DNA from: Symbiodinium natans
Taxonomy: Eukaryota > Sar > Dinophyceae > Suessiales > Symbiodiniaceae
Direction of reading: 5' to 3'
DNA: 64,000 nucleotides
Assembly: GCA_905221605.1 (NCBI GenBank)
Contig: CAJNDS010002091.1
Coordinates: forward strand, 972,501 to 1,036,500
In this document: piece after piece, positions 9,783 to 19,530 of the stretch
Layout of the letters: the number at the start of each line of letters is the position of its first letter
How positions within the stretch are numbered: the stretch's first letter is position 1
Notes under the pieces: model-generated
What the model was told of the DNA's origin: nothing
What the model saw: only the letters and a program-made list of their open reading frames with translations
The model's database searches: none
Program-made: the position numbers and the translations under genes

Positions 9783-10370
9783 CGAGGTGGGGAGGGGTTC
9801 AGGGTTTAGGGTTTTAGGGTTTAGGGTTTTGGGGTTTTCGGGTTGAGGGTCCAGGGTTCAGGGTTCAGGGGTTAGGGTTTGAGTGCAGGGTTCACGGTTT
9901 CGGGTTTATGGAGGTTTCGGAAATTACGGGTGCCCTTGTGGGGAGTTCCGAGAGATAGGGTTCTAATATGGGAGTAACAGTAGGATGGCTTAGTCCAGCC
10001 CTCTACACCCTCTAAGCCCTGCAAGCCCTCTAAGCCCTCTAAAGCCTCGAAACCCTCTAAAGCCTCTAAACCCTAAACCCTAAACCCTAAACCCTAAACC
10101 CTAAACCCTAAACCCTAAACCCTCAACAATCTCAAGTCCCAAACCCTAAAGCATTGAAGCCGGGGTCTGAGGGCTACGAGCTGGCGTATACCCAAAATCC
10201 CCAAAACTGGGTTCGACACCAGGGACCTTACTGTGGGCTCAGGGTTGGATTTAGGGTTTGGGGTGTAGGGTTCGGGGGTTTAGGGTTCGTGTTTCAGGGT
10301 TTAGACTTAGGGTTTAGGGTTCGATGCCTAGGGTGTTGAATTTGGGTTTAGGGTTTGGGCTTTAGGGTTT

Positions 10371-10857
10371 AGGCTTATTTAGGCTTATTTAGGCTTATTT
10401 AGGCTTATTTAGGCTTATTTAGGCTTATTTAGGCTTATTTAGGCTTATTTAGGCTTATTTAGGCTTATTTAGGCTTATTTAGGCTTATTTAGGCTTATTT
10501 AGGCTTATTTAGGCTTATTTAGGCTGCTTTAGGCTTATTTAGGCTGCTTTAGGCTTATTTAGGCTGCTTTAGGCTTTAGGCTGCTTTAGGCTTTAGGCTG
10601 CTTTAGGCTTTAGGCTGCTTTAGGCTTTAGGCTGCTTTAGGCTTTAGGCTTTAGGCTTTAGGCTTTAGGCTTTAGGCTTTAGGCTTTAGGCTTTAGGCTT
10701 TAGGCTTTAGGCTTTAGGCTTTAGGCTTTAGGTTTTAGGCTTTAGGCTTTAGGCTTTAGGCTTTAGGCTTTAGGCTTTAGGCTTTAGGCTTTAGGCTTTA
10801 GGCTTTAGGCTTTAGGCTTTAGGCTTTAGGCTTTAGGCTTTAGGCTTTAGGCTTTAG
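10371..10857. repeat. Decamer array grading into (TTTAGGC)n
   Basis: About 19 copies of AGGCTTATTT, then mixed AGGCTGCTTT units, then about 37 copies of the heptamer AGGCTTT. The gradual change from a 10-mer to a 7-mer shows slippage or homogenisation from a telomere-like unit. Confidence 0.95.
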
Positions 10858-11229
10858 GGTGGGCCCCTTCTGTAGCCCATAAACCTCATAAAGCCCCCAA
10901 AATCCCATACTTCAGCACTCATTACAAAAAGCTAGGAGGCCCACATGAACGACCATGCACAAAAAAGCTAACTTACTTGGAGGTTCGAAAGAGGGTCTAT
11001 GTACCCTGAACAAGGCTGCAACTACGTCTGACTACAGCTGCCCTACTTACAAATGCCTGTGGGCCCAAACCCTAAACCCCAAACCCCAAACCCCAAACCC
11101 TAAACCCTGGCCTGCACCCTAAACCCTATCCCTAAAGCCTAAACCCTAAACCCCAAAACCCTAACCCCTAAACCCTAGACCCTAAACCCTAAACCGTAAA
11201 CCCTAAACCCTAAACCCCAAACCCATTCT

Positions 11230-11300
11230 GTTTCCCTCCGGCGCCAAAATGGGAATCCGATATCCAAGCAATTCTCAGAGGGGGCGACCGTTGGAGAACT
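11230..11300 (-). CDS. Internal exon candidate
   Basis: Minus frame SPTVAPSENCLDIGFPFWRR, ending at GAATGG|GTTTGGG. Flanked CCCTAAA/TTTAGGG. A second minus frame is also open. Confidence 0.35.
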
Positions 11301-11741
11301 TGGGCTTGGGGGAAGGCTTAGGGTTTAGGGTTTAGGGTTTAGGGTTTAGGGATTAGGGTTTAGGGTTTAGGGTTTAGGGTTTGGGGCTTGGGGCTTGGGG
11401 TTCGGGGTGTAGGGTGTGGGTTTCGGGCTTTGGTTTGATGGTGGACCTGAAATGCGAACTTTAAACATCTACATGGTTTAGGGTTCAGGGTTCAGGGTTT
11501 AAGGTTTTGGGTATAGGGTTTAGGGTTTAGGGTTTAGGGTTTAGGGTTTAGGGTTTAGGGTTTAGGGTTTCTCGGTGACGGTCATTCTTTGTCGAGATTG
11601 AAGCACGAAGAAGGGGAGATGAAGCCCTATATCTTTGGTGGGAACGGCGAATAGGGGCCTGTTCTAGAGCTTAGGCTTTAGTATACAGGCCTACGCTATT
11701 AAAGTGAGCATTTTGGGCAACGTACATCTTGCCTACGTAGG

Positions 11742-12035
11742 GATTGTAAGAGGATAATTGGATTTTGTTTAGCCTCCAGCGCTAAAAGGCAGTTGGTGTT
11801 CGATCTTAGATTAGACACCCAGCCCAATCCTACTTGTGATCAATTAGAAGGTGAGGCTTGGGGGTTTTTGGATTTGGTGGATGTGAGAGTTGGGGCGTGG
11901 TGGGCAACAAAAATCGGGATCTCCACGGCAGACAGTCGTCCCAGGAGGGGGTGTGCTACGCTATACGTCTTCACTCTGCAGTTCGACCCTTCATTCATAT
12001 CTCGACCTCGTTTGGATGCTCAGAGGAACAGGTAG
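11742..12035 (+). CDS. Coding candidate, unknown
   Basis: Longest + frame of this stretch, running into VFDLRLDTQPNPTCDQLEGE and LYVFTLQFDPSFISRPRLD before a stop. AT-richer than other exons. No family match and no clear start. The preceding part from 11570 is non-repetitive but not clearly coding. Confidence 0.3.
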   Translation, partial: DCKRIIGFCLASSAKRQLVFDLRLDTQPNPTCDQLEGEAWGFLDLVDVRVGAWWATKIGISTADSRPRRGCATLYVFTLQFDPSFISRPRLDAQRNR

Positions 12036-12204
12036 CTCCTGAGACGCCGGGTAGTCCCTTAACCCTAAACCCTTAACCTTTAAACCTTAAACCCTAAACC
12101 CCGTAATCGCAACAAGAGCCCTCAAACCCGACAGCCTCAAGCCTCAAGCGTCAACCCCAACCCCGAAGCTAGACACAAGCCCAAAATCTAAGGGTTGTTA
12201 CATT

Positions 12205-12345
12205 GTCTTAGTATGGGCCCTTTAAACGGGGTTATATAGCCCTTATATACCCCTTAAATACCCTGTACAAATTAGGGGCCCATACATCAGAACCCTTGAA
12301 AGGAGGTTGCAGGACATATTATTAAGGGCCCATGCAACTGCCCTT
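12205..12345. mobile_element. Foldback element, family G
   Basis: Bounded by TAGTATGGGCCCTTTAA and AAGGGCCCATGC-like ends, with internal GGGCCCATAC. Relatives: 17780-17855 and 23255-23355. Confidence 0.5.
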
Positions 12346-12589
12346 TAACTAAACCCTGCACCGAAGCGAAAGTGCCCACTAAAGGCATCACTTTAAGAAC
12401 AGTTTCAGCCGTCTTCCGGGCACAGTACCTTGTGCAACGAGCCTGCTAGGGCCAAGGGTTTAGGGTTTGATGGACGGCTGTTCCAAGTAGAGCTATGGCT
12501 ATAACTACTTAGAACTATAGCTGCTCTCCACCTAACCTCAGTGTTAACTACCCATAGACCCCCAAGTAAGGGGCCTGTCTTGGTAGCCC

Positions 12590-12690
12590 GGAAACCATAT
12601 TGCAATAAGGACATCTGTTTTGGGGTTGGTTACTTTATAGAACTTAGAACCCCAAAAAGGAAAAAGTGCACCACTGGGCTACCAAGTAGA
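12590..12690. mobile_element. Interspersed element, family F
   Basis: Carries the GTTTTGGGGTTGGTTACTT and CACTGGGCTACCAAGT motifs shared with 5215 and 19410. Confidence 0.5.
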
Positions 12691-12704
12691 CGGCTTGCAC
12701 AGGG

Positions 12705-12795
12705 TGAATGTGATGGGGAGGGCTCTCCAGAACTGGCTCAGACTGAACCCAGAAAGTCGAAAGCACACGAAGGTTCTTTCTGCCGCTGTGGCTGA
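12705..12795 (+). CDS. Internal exon candidate (amphipathic helix)
   Basis: After TTGCACAG| the + frame reads NVMGRALQNWLRLNPESRKH, then TKVLSAAVAESLRVQ, with good GC3. A second + frame (GECDGEGSPELAQTEP) is open but ends in TGA. Confidence 0.4.
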
Positions 12796-12973
12796 GAGCT
12801 TGAGGGTTCAGGGTTTAGGGCTTAGGGCTAAGGGATTAGGGTTTAGGGTCTCGGGCAGGGTTTGGGCTACTGCTCGCTCGTGGTACGATTTAGGGAGTCT
12901 CAAAGAACATGGTTTCGAGCCAAACCTCAACCCTAAAAGCTGAACCCTAAGCCTCAACCCTAAACCCTAAACC

Positions 12974-13087
12974 CTGACCCAGGAGTAACCTAGGAAGAAA
13001 AAAGGTACCCCTTTTTGGTTTGACGGGGCTTATATGGGGAAGCTGAGCCCCAAAAAAAGTGACGAACAGGGCCTACTCTGGGTTCCT
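12974..13087. mobile_element. MITE-like element, family A
   Basis: From GACCCAGGAGTAACCTAGG to GGGCCTACTCTGGGTTCCTA, the family A inverted termini. Confidence 0.65.
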
Positions 13088-13269
13088 AAACACCCCTTAA
13101 ACCCCACACACCTTACACCCCAAACCCTGAAGCCCCCAAACCCTAAAACCCCAAACCCTTAAACCCAGGTACAAGCTCAAACAACAGGACCCTAAACCCC
13201 TAAACCCTAAACCCTAAACCCCAAACCCTCAAAGCTAAACCCTAAATCCTAAACCCTAAACCCTAAACC

Positions 13270-13363
13270 CTAAGCAGCGTGACTCCTGGCCGCAAACATG
13301 GGCATGTAGGCGAATGCCAAAGGGATGAGTGGGATGGTGAAGAGGGCCAGGTAGTGCATGAAC
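13270..13363 (-). CDS. Last exon of small membrane protein
   Basis: Starts at the acceptor CCCCCCAG|GTTCATG and encodes FMHYLALFTIPLIPLAFAYM, then PMFAARSHAA and TAG. It is strongly hydrophobic, one membrane helix. It joins in frame (AG|G) to 13476-13515, giving TPRFMHYLALF. The stop lies at the edge of the telomeric array. Confidence 0.65.
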
Positions 13364-13480
13364 CTGGGGGGGGCTTAGGGTTCAGGGTTTAGGGTTCAGG
13401 GTACAGGGTTCAGGATTCAGGGTTTAGGGTTTAGGGCTTAGGGTTTAGGGGAAGAGGGCCAGGTAGTGCATGAACCTGGG
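13339..13480. repeat. 30-bp direct repeat flanking an 82-bp telomeric block
   Basis: The 30 bp at 13339-13368 and 13451-13480 are identical (starting GAAGAGGGCCAGG, ending GAACCTGGG). Between them lies only telomere-like sequence. Both copies contain the proto-splice site CAG|GT on the minus strand, so a duplication of exon sequence would make donor and acceptor at once. Confidence 0.9.
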
Positions 13481-13515
13481 TGTCGGTTGAGGCATCTTGA
13501 GAAGGGCTTGAAGGC
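13476..13515 (-). CDS. Penultimate exon of small membrane protein
   Basis: Minus frame LLKMPQPTPR ending in CAG|GTTCAT. The donor lies in copy 2 of the 30-bp repeat, and the next exon begins at the same point in copy 1. The left boundary of the exon is uncertain (CTTCTCAAG|ATGCC possible). Confidence 0.5.
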
Positions 13516-13639
13516 AGGGTTTAGGAGTTTAGAGTTTTGGGGTTTTGGGGTTTTGGGCTTTTGGGCTTTTGGGCTTCTATATTTTTGGGCTTTTGGGCTT
13601 TTGTGGTTTTGGGCTTTAAGGTTTAGGGTTTCAGGTGTA

Positions 13640-13837
13640 GCCCAGGCACCCAACTCCGCAGAATTCTATAGAAAGTGGGCTCAGAACTTCAACCTCTGCC
13701 TGATGAAGTTTGCTCCCATGTTATCAGCCGTAAACCCTACTTTCACCCGAAACCCCAAACCCATTTTGGCGGTTGCTCTTCTACCAAAAAGCCCAAGCCC
13801 AGAAAGCAAAGGCAAGGGCAATAATCCTGCAGCTTAA
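13640..13837 (+). CDS. Coding candidate, opposite strand
   Basis: The + frame APNSAEFYRKWAQNFNLCLM, then KFAPMLSAVNPTF, ends in a Ser/Lys-rich tail (PESKGKGNNPAA) and TAA. Unknown family. It sits between minus exons of the membrane protein. Confidence 0.35.
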   Translation, partial: AQAPNSAEFYRKWAQNFNLCLMKFAPMLSAVNPTFTRNPKPILAVALLPKSPSPESKGKGNNPAA

Positions 13838-14071
13838 GACACCAAGCCCTGAACCCCCACAAATAGCCCCTCAACTTCCAAAATGCGCCGCCCTAAACCC
13901 TGAACTCTGAACCCTGAAACCTAAACCCTAGACCCTAAACCCTAAACCTAAACCCTTCAACCCAAAACCATAGGCAAGGTATCACACTTTGGCTTCAGGG
14001 TTCAGGGTCTAGGGTTCAGGGTTTAGGGTTTAGGCTTTAGGGTTTAGGGTTTAGGGTTCAGGGTTTAGGGC

Positions 14072-14208
14072 TCAGGCATCCCCGTCGCTTGCATAGCAAG
14101 GTGCATGAAGTCATGCAGCAACACCTCCGGGAAGAAGGTGTACATGAAGAACGTGGACACCAGGGCGATACCTTCCCACTCTCTTCGAGTTGCTTGGGGG
14201 CCACCCTG
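14072..14208 (-). CDS. Internal exon of membrane protein
   Basis: Frame WEGIALVSTFFMYTFFPEVL, then LHDFMHLAMQATGMPE, almost all codons ending in G/C, with one membrane helix. Acceptor perhaps GAAGAGAG| or GGGGTCAG|. Likely the same gene as 14757-14845 and 13270-13515. Confidence 0.6.
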
Positions 14209-14495
14209 ACCCCGAAATCTCTGAGCCCTACGCCCGAAACCCTAGGCCCTAAGCCCTAAATCCTAAACCCTAAAGCCTTAACCCTTGACCCCAAACGGGG
14301 GTAGGGTTTAGGGTTTAGGCTTAGGGCTTGGGGGTTGGGCTTGGGGCTTAGGGCTTAGGGCTTAGGGCTTCGGGCTTGGGGCTTAGGGCTTACGGCTTAG
14401 GGCTTAGGGCTTAGGGCTTGGGCTTGGGGCTTGGGGCTTAGGGCTTCGGGCTTCGGGCTTATTTGGTAGGTAGGGAAAAAACCTCTTACTAAGTC

Positions 14496-14570
14496 CCTTA
14501 ATCCTCTAAGTGGTGGGGGAGGGGTGCCGTAGAATGCGAGCTCCGAGAAGAGGTTCTCAAAGCAGGGCAC
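14496..14570 (-). CDS. Internal exon
   Basis: Good acceptor TCTGCTCAG|GTGCCC, frame VPCFENLFSELAFYGTPPPP. May belong to the membrane-protein gene or be an unrelated cassette in its intron. Confidence 0.45.
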
Positions 14571-14756
14571 CTGAGCAGACACTCCATTAGGGTTTAAGGG
14601 TCTTAGGGTTTTAGGAATTTTGGGATTAGGAGGCTTATATTTGAGATGAAGAAGTTGGACCCACAGTCGGGAAACACAAGGCGCCCCAAACCCTAAACCC
14701 TAAACCCTAAACCCTAAACCCTAAACCCCAAACCCTAAACCCTAAACCACGCCCCC

Positions 14757-14845
14757 TTGGCTGAGCTGAGCGCGGGCATGAACGACAGCACCAAGTAGAG
14801 GATCACCGTGAAGACTGAGGCTGTCGTGTGCCTGCCCGGCTCTTT
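14757..14845 (-). CDS. Internal exon of membrane protein
   Basis: Frame HTTASVFTVILYLVLSFMPA, then LSSAKGAW: one hydrophobic helix, high GC3, telomeric arrays on both sides (C-rich left, G-rich right). Probably upstream of 14072-14208. Confidence 0.55.
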
Positions 14846-14977
14846 GGGGTTTAGGGTTTAGGGTTTAGGGTTTAGGGTTTAGGGTTTAGGGTTTAGGGTT
14901 TAGGGTTTAGGGTTTAGGGTTTAGGGTGCCCCACCCCGTAATGTAGGGTCCGGGATTCAGGGGTTTGGGCTCAGGGC

Positions 14978-15187
14978 TTAGGGAGCCAGTAAAAACCCTC
15001 CGTGTCTCTGTGACGTTGAGATATGGTCACGTGGTCCCTTTGGGGGTGGGGGTCCAGCCCCTCCGGTATCGAAAAGGGAACCTAATTTAAAAGAACTGAC
15101 AGATGGTGTACCCATGTGCTCGAGACGGGGCCTGCACGCGCCCCGAACGTACCGCTCAGGCTGGGCCGAAGATGAGTCAAGAAGCAC
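14978..15187 (-). CDS. Coding candidate
   Basis: Open minus frame containing SSSAQPERYVRGACRPRLEH, then MGTPSVSSFKLGSLFDTGGA. A good GTACGT donor occurs after AQPER, so only the first part may be exon. The upstream boundary is unclear. Confidence 0.3.
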   Translation of the reverse strand: MLLDSSSAQPERYVRGACRPRLEHMGTPSVSSFKLGSLFDTGGAGPPPPKGPRDHISTSQRHGGFLLAP

Positions 15188-15368
15188 TCAACAACTCTAA
15201 ACCCCTAAACCCGTAAACTGCACCTCGTGAACCCCCCTTAACCTCACAAACCCCATAAACTCATAAACGTCATGTACTTCAAAAACCTCATAAGCCTCAC
15301 AAACCCCTAAGCCCTAAACCCTAAACCCTGAACCCTAGGCCCTAAGCCCTAAACAAACCGCATCATCC

Positions 15369-15635
15369 TCATACACTCATTCCTTCCTTCTTGGGTTTGC
15401 ATTTAACACCGTCTCTGGTGAGGTCCGGTGCCAATCCACCCCAAACCCCAAAACCCCCAAACCCCCAAACCCCCAAACCCCCAAACCCCCAAACCCCCAA
15501 ACCCCCAAACCCTCCAAACCCCCCAAACCCCGTATGCCGCCTTTTCTTCGCAACGCCTATGGTAGCGCGAGACCTTGATGAGCTATGCTCGACAAGGTCC
15601 ACATTTGTTCGACGCGAGGGCCAAAACAACGCCAT
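15369..15635 (-). CDS. Short ORF interrupted in frame by telomere-like repeat
   Basis: ATG 15635 opens MALFWPSRRTNVDLVEHSSS, then a Gly/Phe/Trp-rich run encoded by CCCCAAA-type repeats (about 15435-15530), then LAPDLTRDGVKCKPKKEGM and a stop. The repeat run may be an intron that happens to stay open (88 codons in all). Confidence 0.4.
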   Translation of the reverse strand: MALFWPSRRTNVDLVEHSSSRSRATIGVAKKRRHTGFGGFGGFGGLGVWGFGGLGVWGFGGFGVWGGLAPDLTRDGVKCKPKKEGMSV

Positions 15636-15655
15636 GCCCCCTACTTCGACATGGG

Positions 15656-15725
15656 TTTAGGGTTTAGGGTTTAGGGTTTAGGGTTTAGGGTTTAGGGTTT
15701 AGGGTTTAGGGTTTAGGGTTTAGGG
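15656..15725. repeat. Telomeric array
   Basis: Ten TTTAGGG units between the ORF start at 15635 and the terminal exon at 15805. Confidence 0.95.
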
Positions 15726-15804
15726 ATGCTAAGCCCTTCCAAAGCAAAAGCCCTAAGGCGCAGCAATCAGTAGCCCTAAGCCCGAAAGCCCAAGCCCTCA
15801 AACC

Positions 15805-15901
15805 CTAGATCTGTTCCGAAGTGGCAGAGCCAGGGAAGTTAATTTCAGTCCCAGCCCCCACCTGCCCCATAATGCTGAACGCCTCACCGAAGCACTGGGT
15901 C
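15805..15901 (-). CDS. Terminal exon
   Basis: After ATAAG|GACC the frame reads CFGEAFSIMGQVGAGTEINF, then PGSATSEQI and TAG. High GC3 and a natural-looking C-terminus. The next gene on this strand could start at 15635. Confidence 0.55.
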
Positions 15902-16322
15902 CTTATACTGTGGGGTTGAAACATCCCTAGGATGAACCATTTAGGGCTTAGGGCTTAGGGCTTAGGGCTTAGGGTTTAGGGTTTAGGGTTTAGGGTTTCG
16001 GGTTTAGGGTTTGGGGTTTGGGGTTTGGGGTTTGGGGTTTAGGGTTTAGGGTTTAGGGGTTAGGGGTTAGGGTTTAGGCTCTCCAAGCCCCACACCCTGA
16101 ACCCTATTCTGATTGAGCACGTATGCGGAAGGAGCGAGAAGAGCCACAAAGGAACCCTACCTGTGAAAAACCCGCTTAACTAGCCCGGTCATAAAGCTGT
16201 AGGTAAGGATGGAGTTTGAAGTAGAGCTAGGAAACATCTTGGGGTTTCGGGCTTAGCTTAAAGCTTATAAGGATGATACTTGAGCTCAGGACTTCGGGTG
16301 TGGGGTTTACAGGTTGTTTCGC

Positions 16323-16442
16323 TAGACCCACGAGTAACCTCAGAAGAAGACCAAAAAAGAAAAAGGGTGCCCTTCCTGGTTTAAAGGGGCTTCTGAGAGA
16401 ACCTGCACCCCAAGAAGAGGTGAGTAAAGCCTACTCTGGGCC
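16323..16442. mobile_element. MITE-like element, family A
   Basis: CTAGACCCACGAGTAACC to GCCTACTCTGGGCCCT, the family A inverted ends. Region 15920-16320 is degenerate repeat with no clear exon. Confidence 0.6.
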
Positions 16443-16483
16443 CTAAACCCTAAACCCTAGACCCTAAATCCTAGAACAAGGGC

Positions 16484-16625
16484 CTACTCTGGGTCCGAGT
16501 TCGTGCTGGTTTCGGCCCCGAGGTCTTCGTCGGAATACGGTTGCTGCGCATGGGCCTTCGGCCCCAAGCGCGCCCAGGTTGCCTCTTGGGGGCCCTTCGA
16601 GGGATTGCGCGCCCCGTGGCGGCCC
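16484..16625 (-). CDS. Terminal exon; stop codon supplied by a transposon end
   Basis: Acceptor CACCCAG|GGGCC, then frame ARNPSKGPQEATWARLGPKA and QQPYSDEDLGAETSTNSDPE before TAG. The GACCCAGAGTAG that ends the frame is the family A terminal sequence, so the element has either truncated the protein or inserted just downstream of a donor. Confidence 0.5.
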
Positions 16626-16639
16626 CTGGGTGTTCGGGT

Positions 16640-16755
16640 TTCGGGTTTTAGGGCTGAGGGTTTAGGGTTTAGGGTTTAGGGTTTAGGGTTTAGGGTTTAG
16701 GGTTTAGGGTTTAGGGTTTAGGGTTTAGGGTTTAGGGTTTAGGGTTTAGGGTTTA
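16640..16755. repeat. Telomeric array
   Basis: Near-perfect TTTAGGG block. Confidence 0.95.
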
Positions 16756-16847
16756 GGCTAGGGTTTAGGGTTTGGGGGTTTAGGGTTAAGGGTTTCCGGG
16801 TTCTGGGGGTTCAGGATCTAGATCTTGCTCAACCTTGGGGACTATAG

Positions 16848-16939
16848 TTGGCAAAGGCCACTGGGGCGCAGCGGAAATCTTCCACATCCCTCACAAAAAT
16901 CGCCCCCTCAGCAAGGAGCCATTACCTTCTCAACCCTAA
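16848..16939 (+). CDS. Exon candidate on + strand
   Basis: After GACTATAG| the + frame GKGHWGAAEIFHIPHKNRPL, then SKEPLPSQP, ends at TAA in the telomeric repeat. The flanks are reversed (TTTAGGG left, CCCTAAA right), as expected for a + exon in the same arrangement. Confidence 0.4.
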
Positions 16940-17004
16940 ACCCTAAACCCTAAACCCCAAACCCTAAACCCTAAACCCTAAACCCCAAACCCTAAACCTT
17001 TGAG

Positions 17005-17126
17005 ACATGCCGGACCCTGTTGCGGAGCGTGCTGAGAAGCGCGCTCTCACGCCGGCTCATGCACTCTGCAGCCACACAAGCACTACTCGGGCGCCCCCGC
17101 GCGCACGCGCGCGAGGGGATCTTTAG
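17005..17126 (+). CDS. Exon candidate on + strand
   Basis: Bounded by ACCTTTGAG| and ATCTTTAG|GTGTATAG. One frame reads LLRSVLRSALSRRLMHSAAT (organelle-presequence-like). Another starts at ATG with MPDPVAERAEKRALTPAHAL and a stop. Very GC-rich, so frame choice is open. Confidence 0.4.
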
Positions 17127-17477
17127 GTGTATAGGGTTTGCAGGGCGTCTTAAGGGTTTGCAAGGGCGTACTTTACAAGGGCTTTTACGGGCTTATGAGG
17201 GTTTGTAAGGGTTTTTAAGGGCTTCTGAAGGTCGTCGATAAGGGTTTACAAGGGTTTATACGGGTTGATAAAGGTTTGTAAGGGTTTGTAAGGGTTTATT
17301 AAGGGCTTTTCAGGGGTTTAAACGGGATGATAAACCCGGAAACCCGAGAAGCCCTGCACCCCAAACACTAGTTCCCTAGCCCTAAACCCTAAATCCTAAA
17401 CCCCAAAGCCCTAAACCCTAAACCCTAAACCCTAAACCCAAAGCCCTAAACCCTAAGGCCTAAATCCCTACATTAAC

Positions 17478-17565
17478 CTTGCTAAACCTGGGGCCCACAG
17501 TGGCCTCACGAGGGCATCTGAAGGGTGCAAGGGCACAGAAAGCCCAGAGATCAAAACCCTGGCTT
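17478..17565 (-). CDS. Internal exon
   Basis: Frame FDLWAFCALAPFRCPREATV, then GPRFSK, ending at AGCAAG|GTTAATG. Unknown family. Confidence 0.45.
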
Positions 17566-17779
17566 AGGGTAGTTACTAGTAGTTACCGTATGGTGGTTTT
17601 TGGTTTTAGGGTTCTAGGGTTTAGGGTTTAGGGTTAGATTTAGGGTTTAGGGTTTGGGGTTTGGGGTTTAGGGTTTAGGGTTTAGGGTTTAGGGTTTAGG
17701 GTTTAGGGTTTCGGGTTTAGGGTTTAGGGTTTAGGGTTTAGGGTTTGGGGCTTTAGGGTTAGTTGCATGGTCACTTAGT

Positions 17780-17855
17780 ATTCGTATGGGCCCTTACAAG
17801 GGGACCCCTTATTTTTCCCCGTGTGTACACTATAAAACCCGAGGGCCCATCCTTC
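17780..17855. mobile_element. Foldback element, family G
   Basis: GTATGGGCCCTTACAAGGGG with a complementary CGAGGGCCCATCC end. Confidence 0.45.
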
Positions 17856-18074
17856 GCAACCCTTTAAGACCCTGAGCTGTTCAACCCACGTAGGTTTTCA
17901 GGTTTACGTTATAGGTTATAGGGTTTTGGGCTTAGGACTTGCAGGGAGTTGGGTTTAGGGCTCAAAGGGACTAGGGCTTAGGGCCTTAAGGATTGGGAAG
18001 TTTAAGGTTTAGGGTTCAGGGTTTAGGGTTTAGGGTTTAGGGTTTGGGGTTTGGGGTTTGGGGTTTAGAGTTTA

Positions 18075-18190
18075 GGGCTTCGGGGATTCGGGCACAGAGT
18101 CCATGCAAACGTACGGATCTACTGCTGCGCGGAGGGGGCTGGGTCGGGCGAGACTCGCCTTTCAGCACTTCGGGCAATGAAGCTCATTGC
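18075..18190. other. Unassigned GC-rich cassette
   Basis: Open on + (QTYGSTAARRGLGRARLAFQ) and on minus (MSFIARSAERRVSPDPAPSA). Probably coding, strand unknown. Confidence 0.3.
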
Positions 18191-18371
18191 TGGCCCCATT
18201 AGGGTTTAGGGTTTAAGGTTTAGGGTTTAGGGTTTTTAGGGTTTAGGGTTTCGGGCAGCTCCCTCCGAGCGGGAAAGGTGAAACAGAAAAACCTAAACTT
18301 AAATCCTACATGCACATCCCCGCCAGCTGCTCCTGTGGCACCTGCATGTGAGAGGGCTTTGGCGACGCGTT

Positions 18372-18510
18372 TAAGTAGGGGATAGGATTGGGGGGACCCT
18401 TGGGGATATAGACCCTCTGAATAAGGTCCCTGTTTAATAGAGCCAGAAGAGGGTTCAGAAGGGTTCCCCTTTAAGGGTCCCCCTTATCCTACCTAGGATT
18501 AAGGGCTAAG
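18372..18510. mobile_element. Foldback element, unnamed family
   Basis: AAGTAGGGGATAGGATTGGGGG on the left mirrors CCCCCTTATCCTACCTAGG on the right. Confidence 0.5.
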
Positions 18511-18579
18511 GGTCCGGGTGTAGGGATACCTACCCTAATGCCCGAAACCCCTGAAACCTTTCGCACTGAGCTTTCGGGC

Positions 18580-18780
18580 TCGTTTTTGAGGGTTTAGGGT
18601 TTAGGGTTTAGGGTTTTGGGTTTAGGGTTTAGGGTTTAGGGTTTAGGGTTTAGGGTTTGGGGTTTAGGGTTTAGGGTTTAGGGTTTAGGGTTTAGGGTTT
18701 AGGGTTTAGGGTTTAGGGTTTAGGGTTTAGGGTTTAGGTTTAGGATTTAGGGTTTAGGGTTTAGGGTTTAGGGTTTAGGG
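18580..18780. repeat. Telomeric array
   Basis: About 27 TTTAGGG units with few variants. Confidence 0.95.
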
Positions 18781-18845
18781 GTGGTTTAAGGCCTACACAG
18801 CTTACACACCCCCCCCCCCAGACCCTAAACCCTAAACCCTGAACC

Positions 18846-19043
18846 CTAAACCTCCGCGGTCAACCTCTCCTTATGGGGTTTCGAGCCCCGACTTGGTGGA
18901 CTTGGCACTTCGGGGCTTGAGGCTTGTGATCCCCTGGCGGCCGGAAAGACAGAGGGTTTGGGGTTCGGGTCATAAAGTTTGAGGCTTCCTCCCTGATATC
19001 TGAATCTTCTCAAGCTACGGGATCCCACCCTGACGACGCCCAA
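18846..19043 (-). CDS. Coding candidate
   Basis: Open minus frame VGSRSLRRFRYQGGSLKLYD, then VPSPPSRGSKPHKERLTAEV. No ATG at the start and no family. A TAC/CCA-rich low-complexity run follows at 19097-19170. Confidence 0.3.
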   Translation of the reverse strand: MGVVRVGSRSLRRFRYQGGSLKLYDPNPKPSVFPAARGSQASSPEVPSPPSRGSKPHKERLTAEV

Positions 19044-19409
19044 CTCAAGATCAGGCCTTCATGTACGATTTGGGCTTTATGCTGGGTAGGGGCTACTACT
19101 ACTACTACTACTGCCACTGCCACTTCGACGACTACTTCCACTTTCTAGGACCACACTACCACCACCAAATATTACTAGTAGTACGACGCGTCGATAATCC
19201 AAAACAAATCTCCCCCTCTCCCCCCTCCTCCCCTGCTAGTACAAGTCCTGGGACCGCCCGCCCCCCCCTCAAGAGTTTGGGGTCTCAATAGTCTGCGACA
19301 AGCAAACCCCCCAGAAGTCCCACCCACCCCGCTAACGGGCCTATCTGGTTCGAAAAAGGGGTACTCTGGGTCCTAGGTACTGTTCGCTATACGTGGCAGC
19401 CCAGTATAT

Positions 19410-19505
19410 CCCAATAAGGATAACCCTTTTGTTGTTGGCTACTTGATGAGGGAGCTTGAACCCCAAAAGGGGCAAAAGGGTACCACTGGGCCACCGAGTG
19501 TGGCA
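19410..19505. mobile_element. Interspersed element, family F
   Basis: Shares TTGTTGGCTACTTGATGAGGG and GGGTACCACTGGGCCACC with the other family F copies. Confidence 0.5.
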
Positions 19506-19530
19506 ACCCTAAACCCCAAACCCTGAGACA

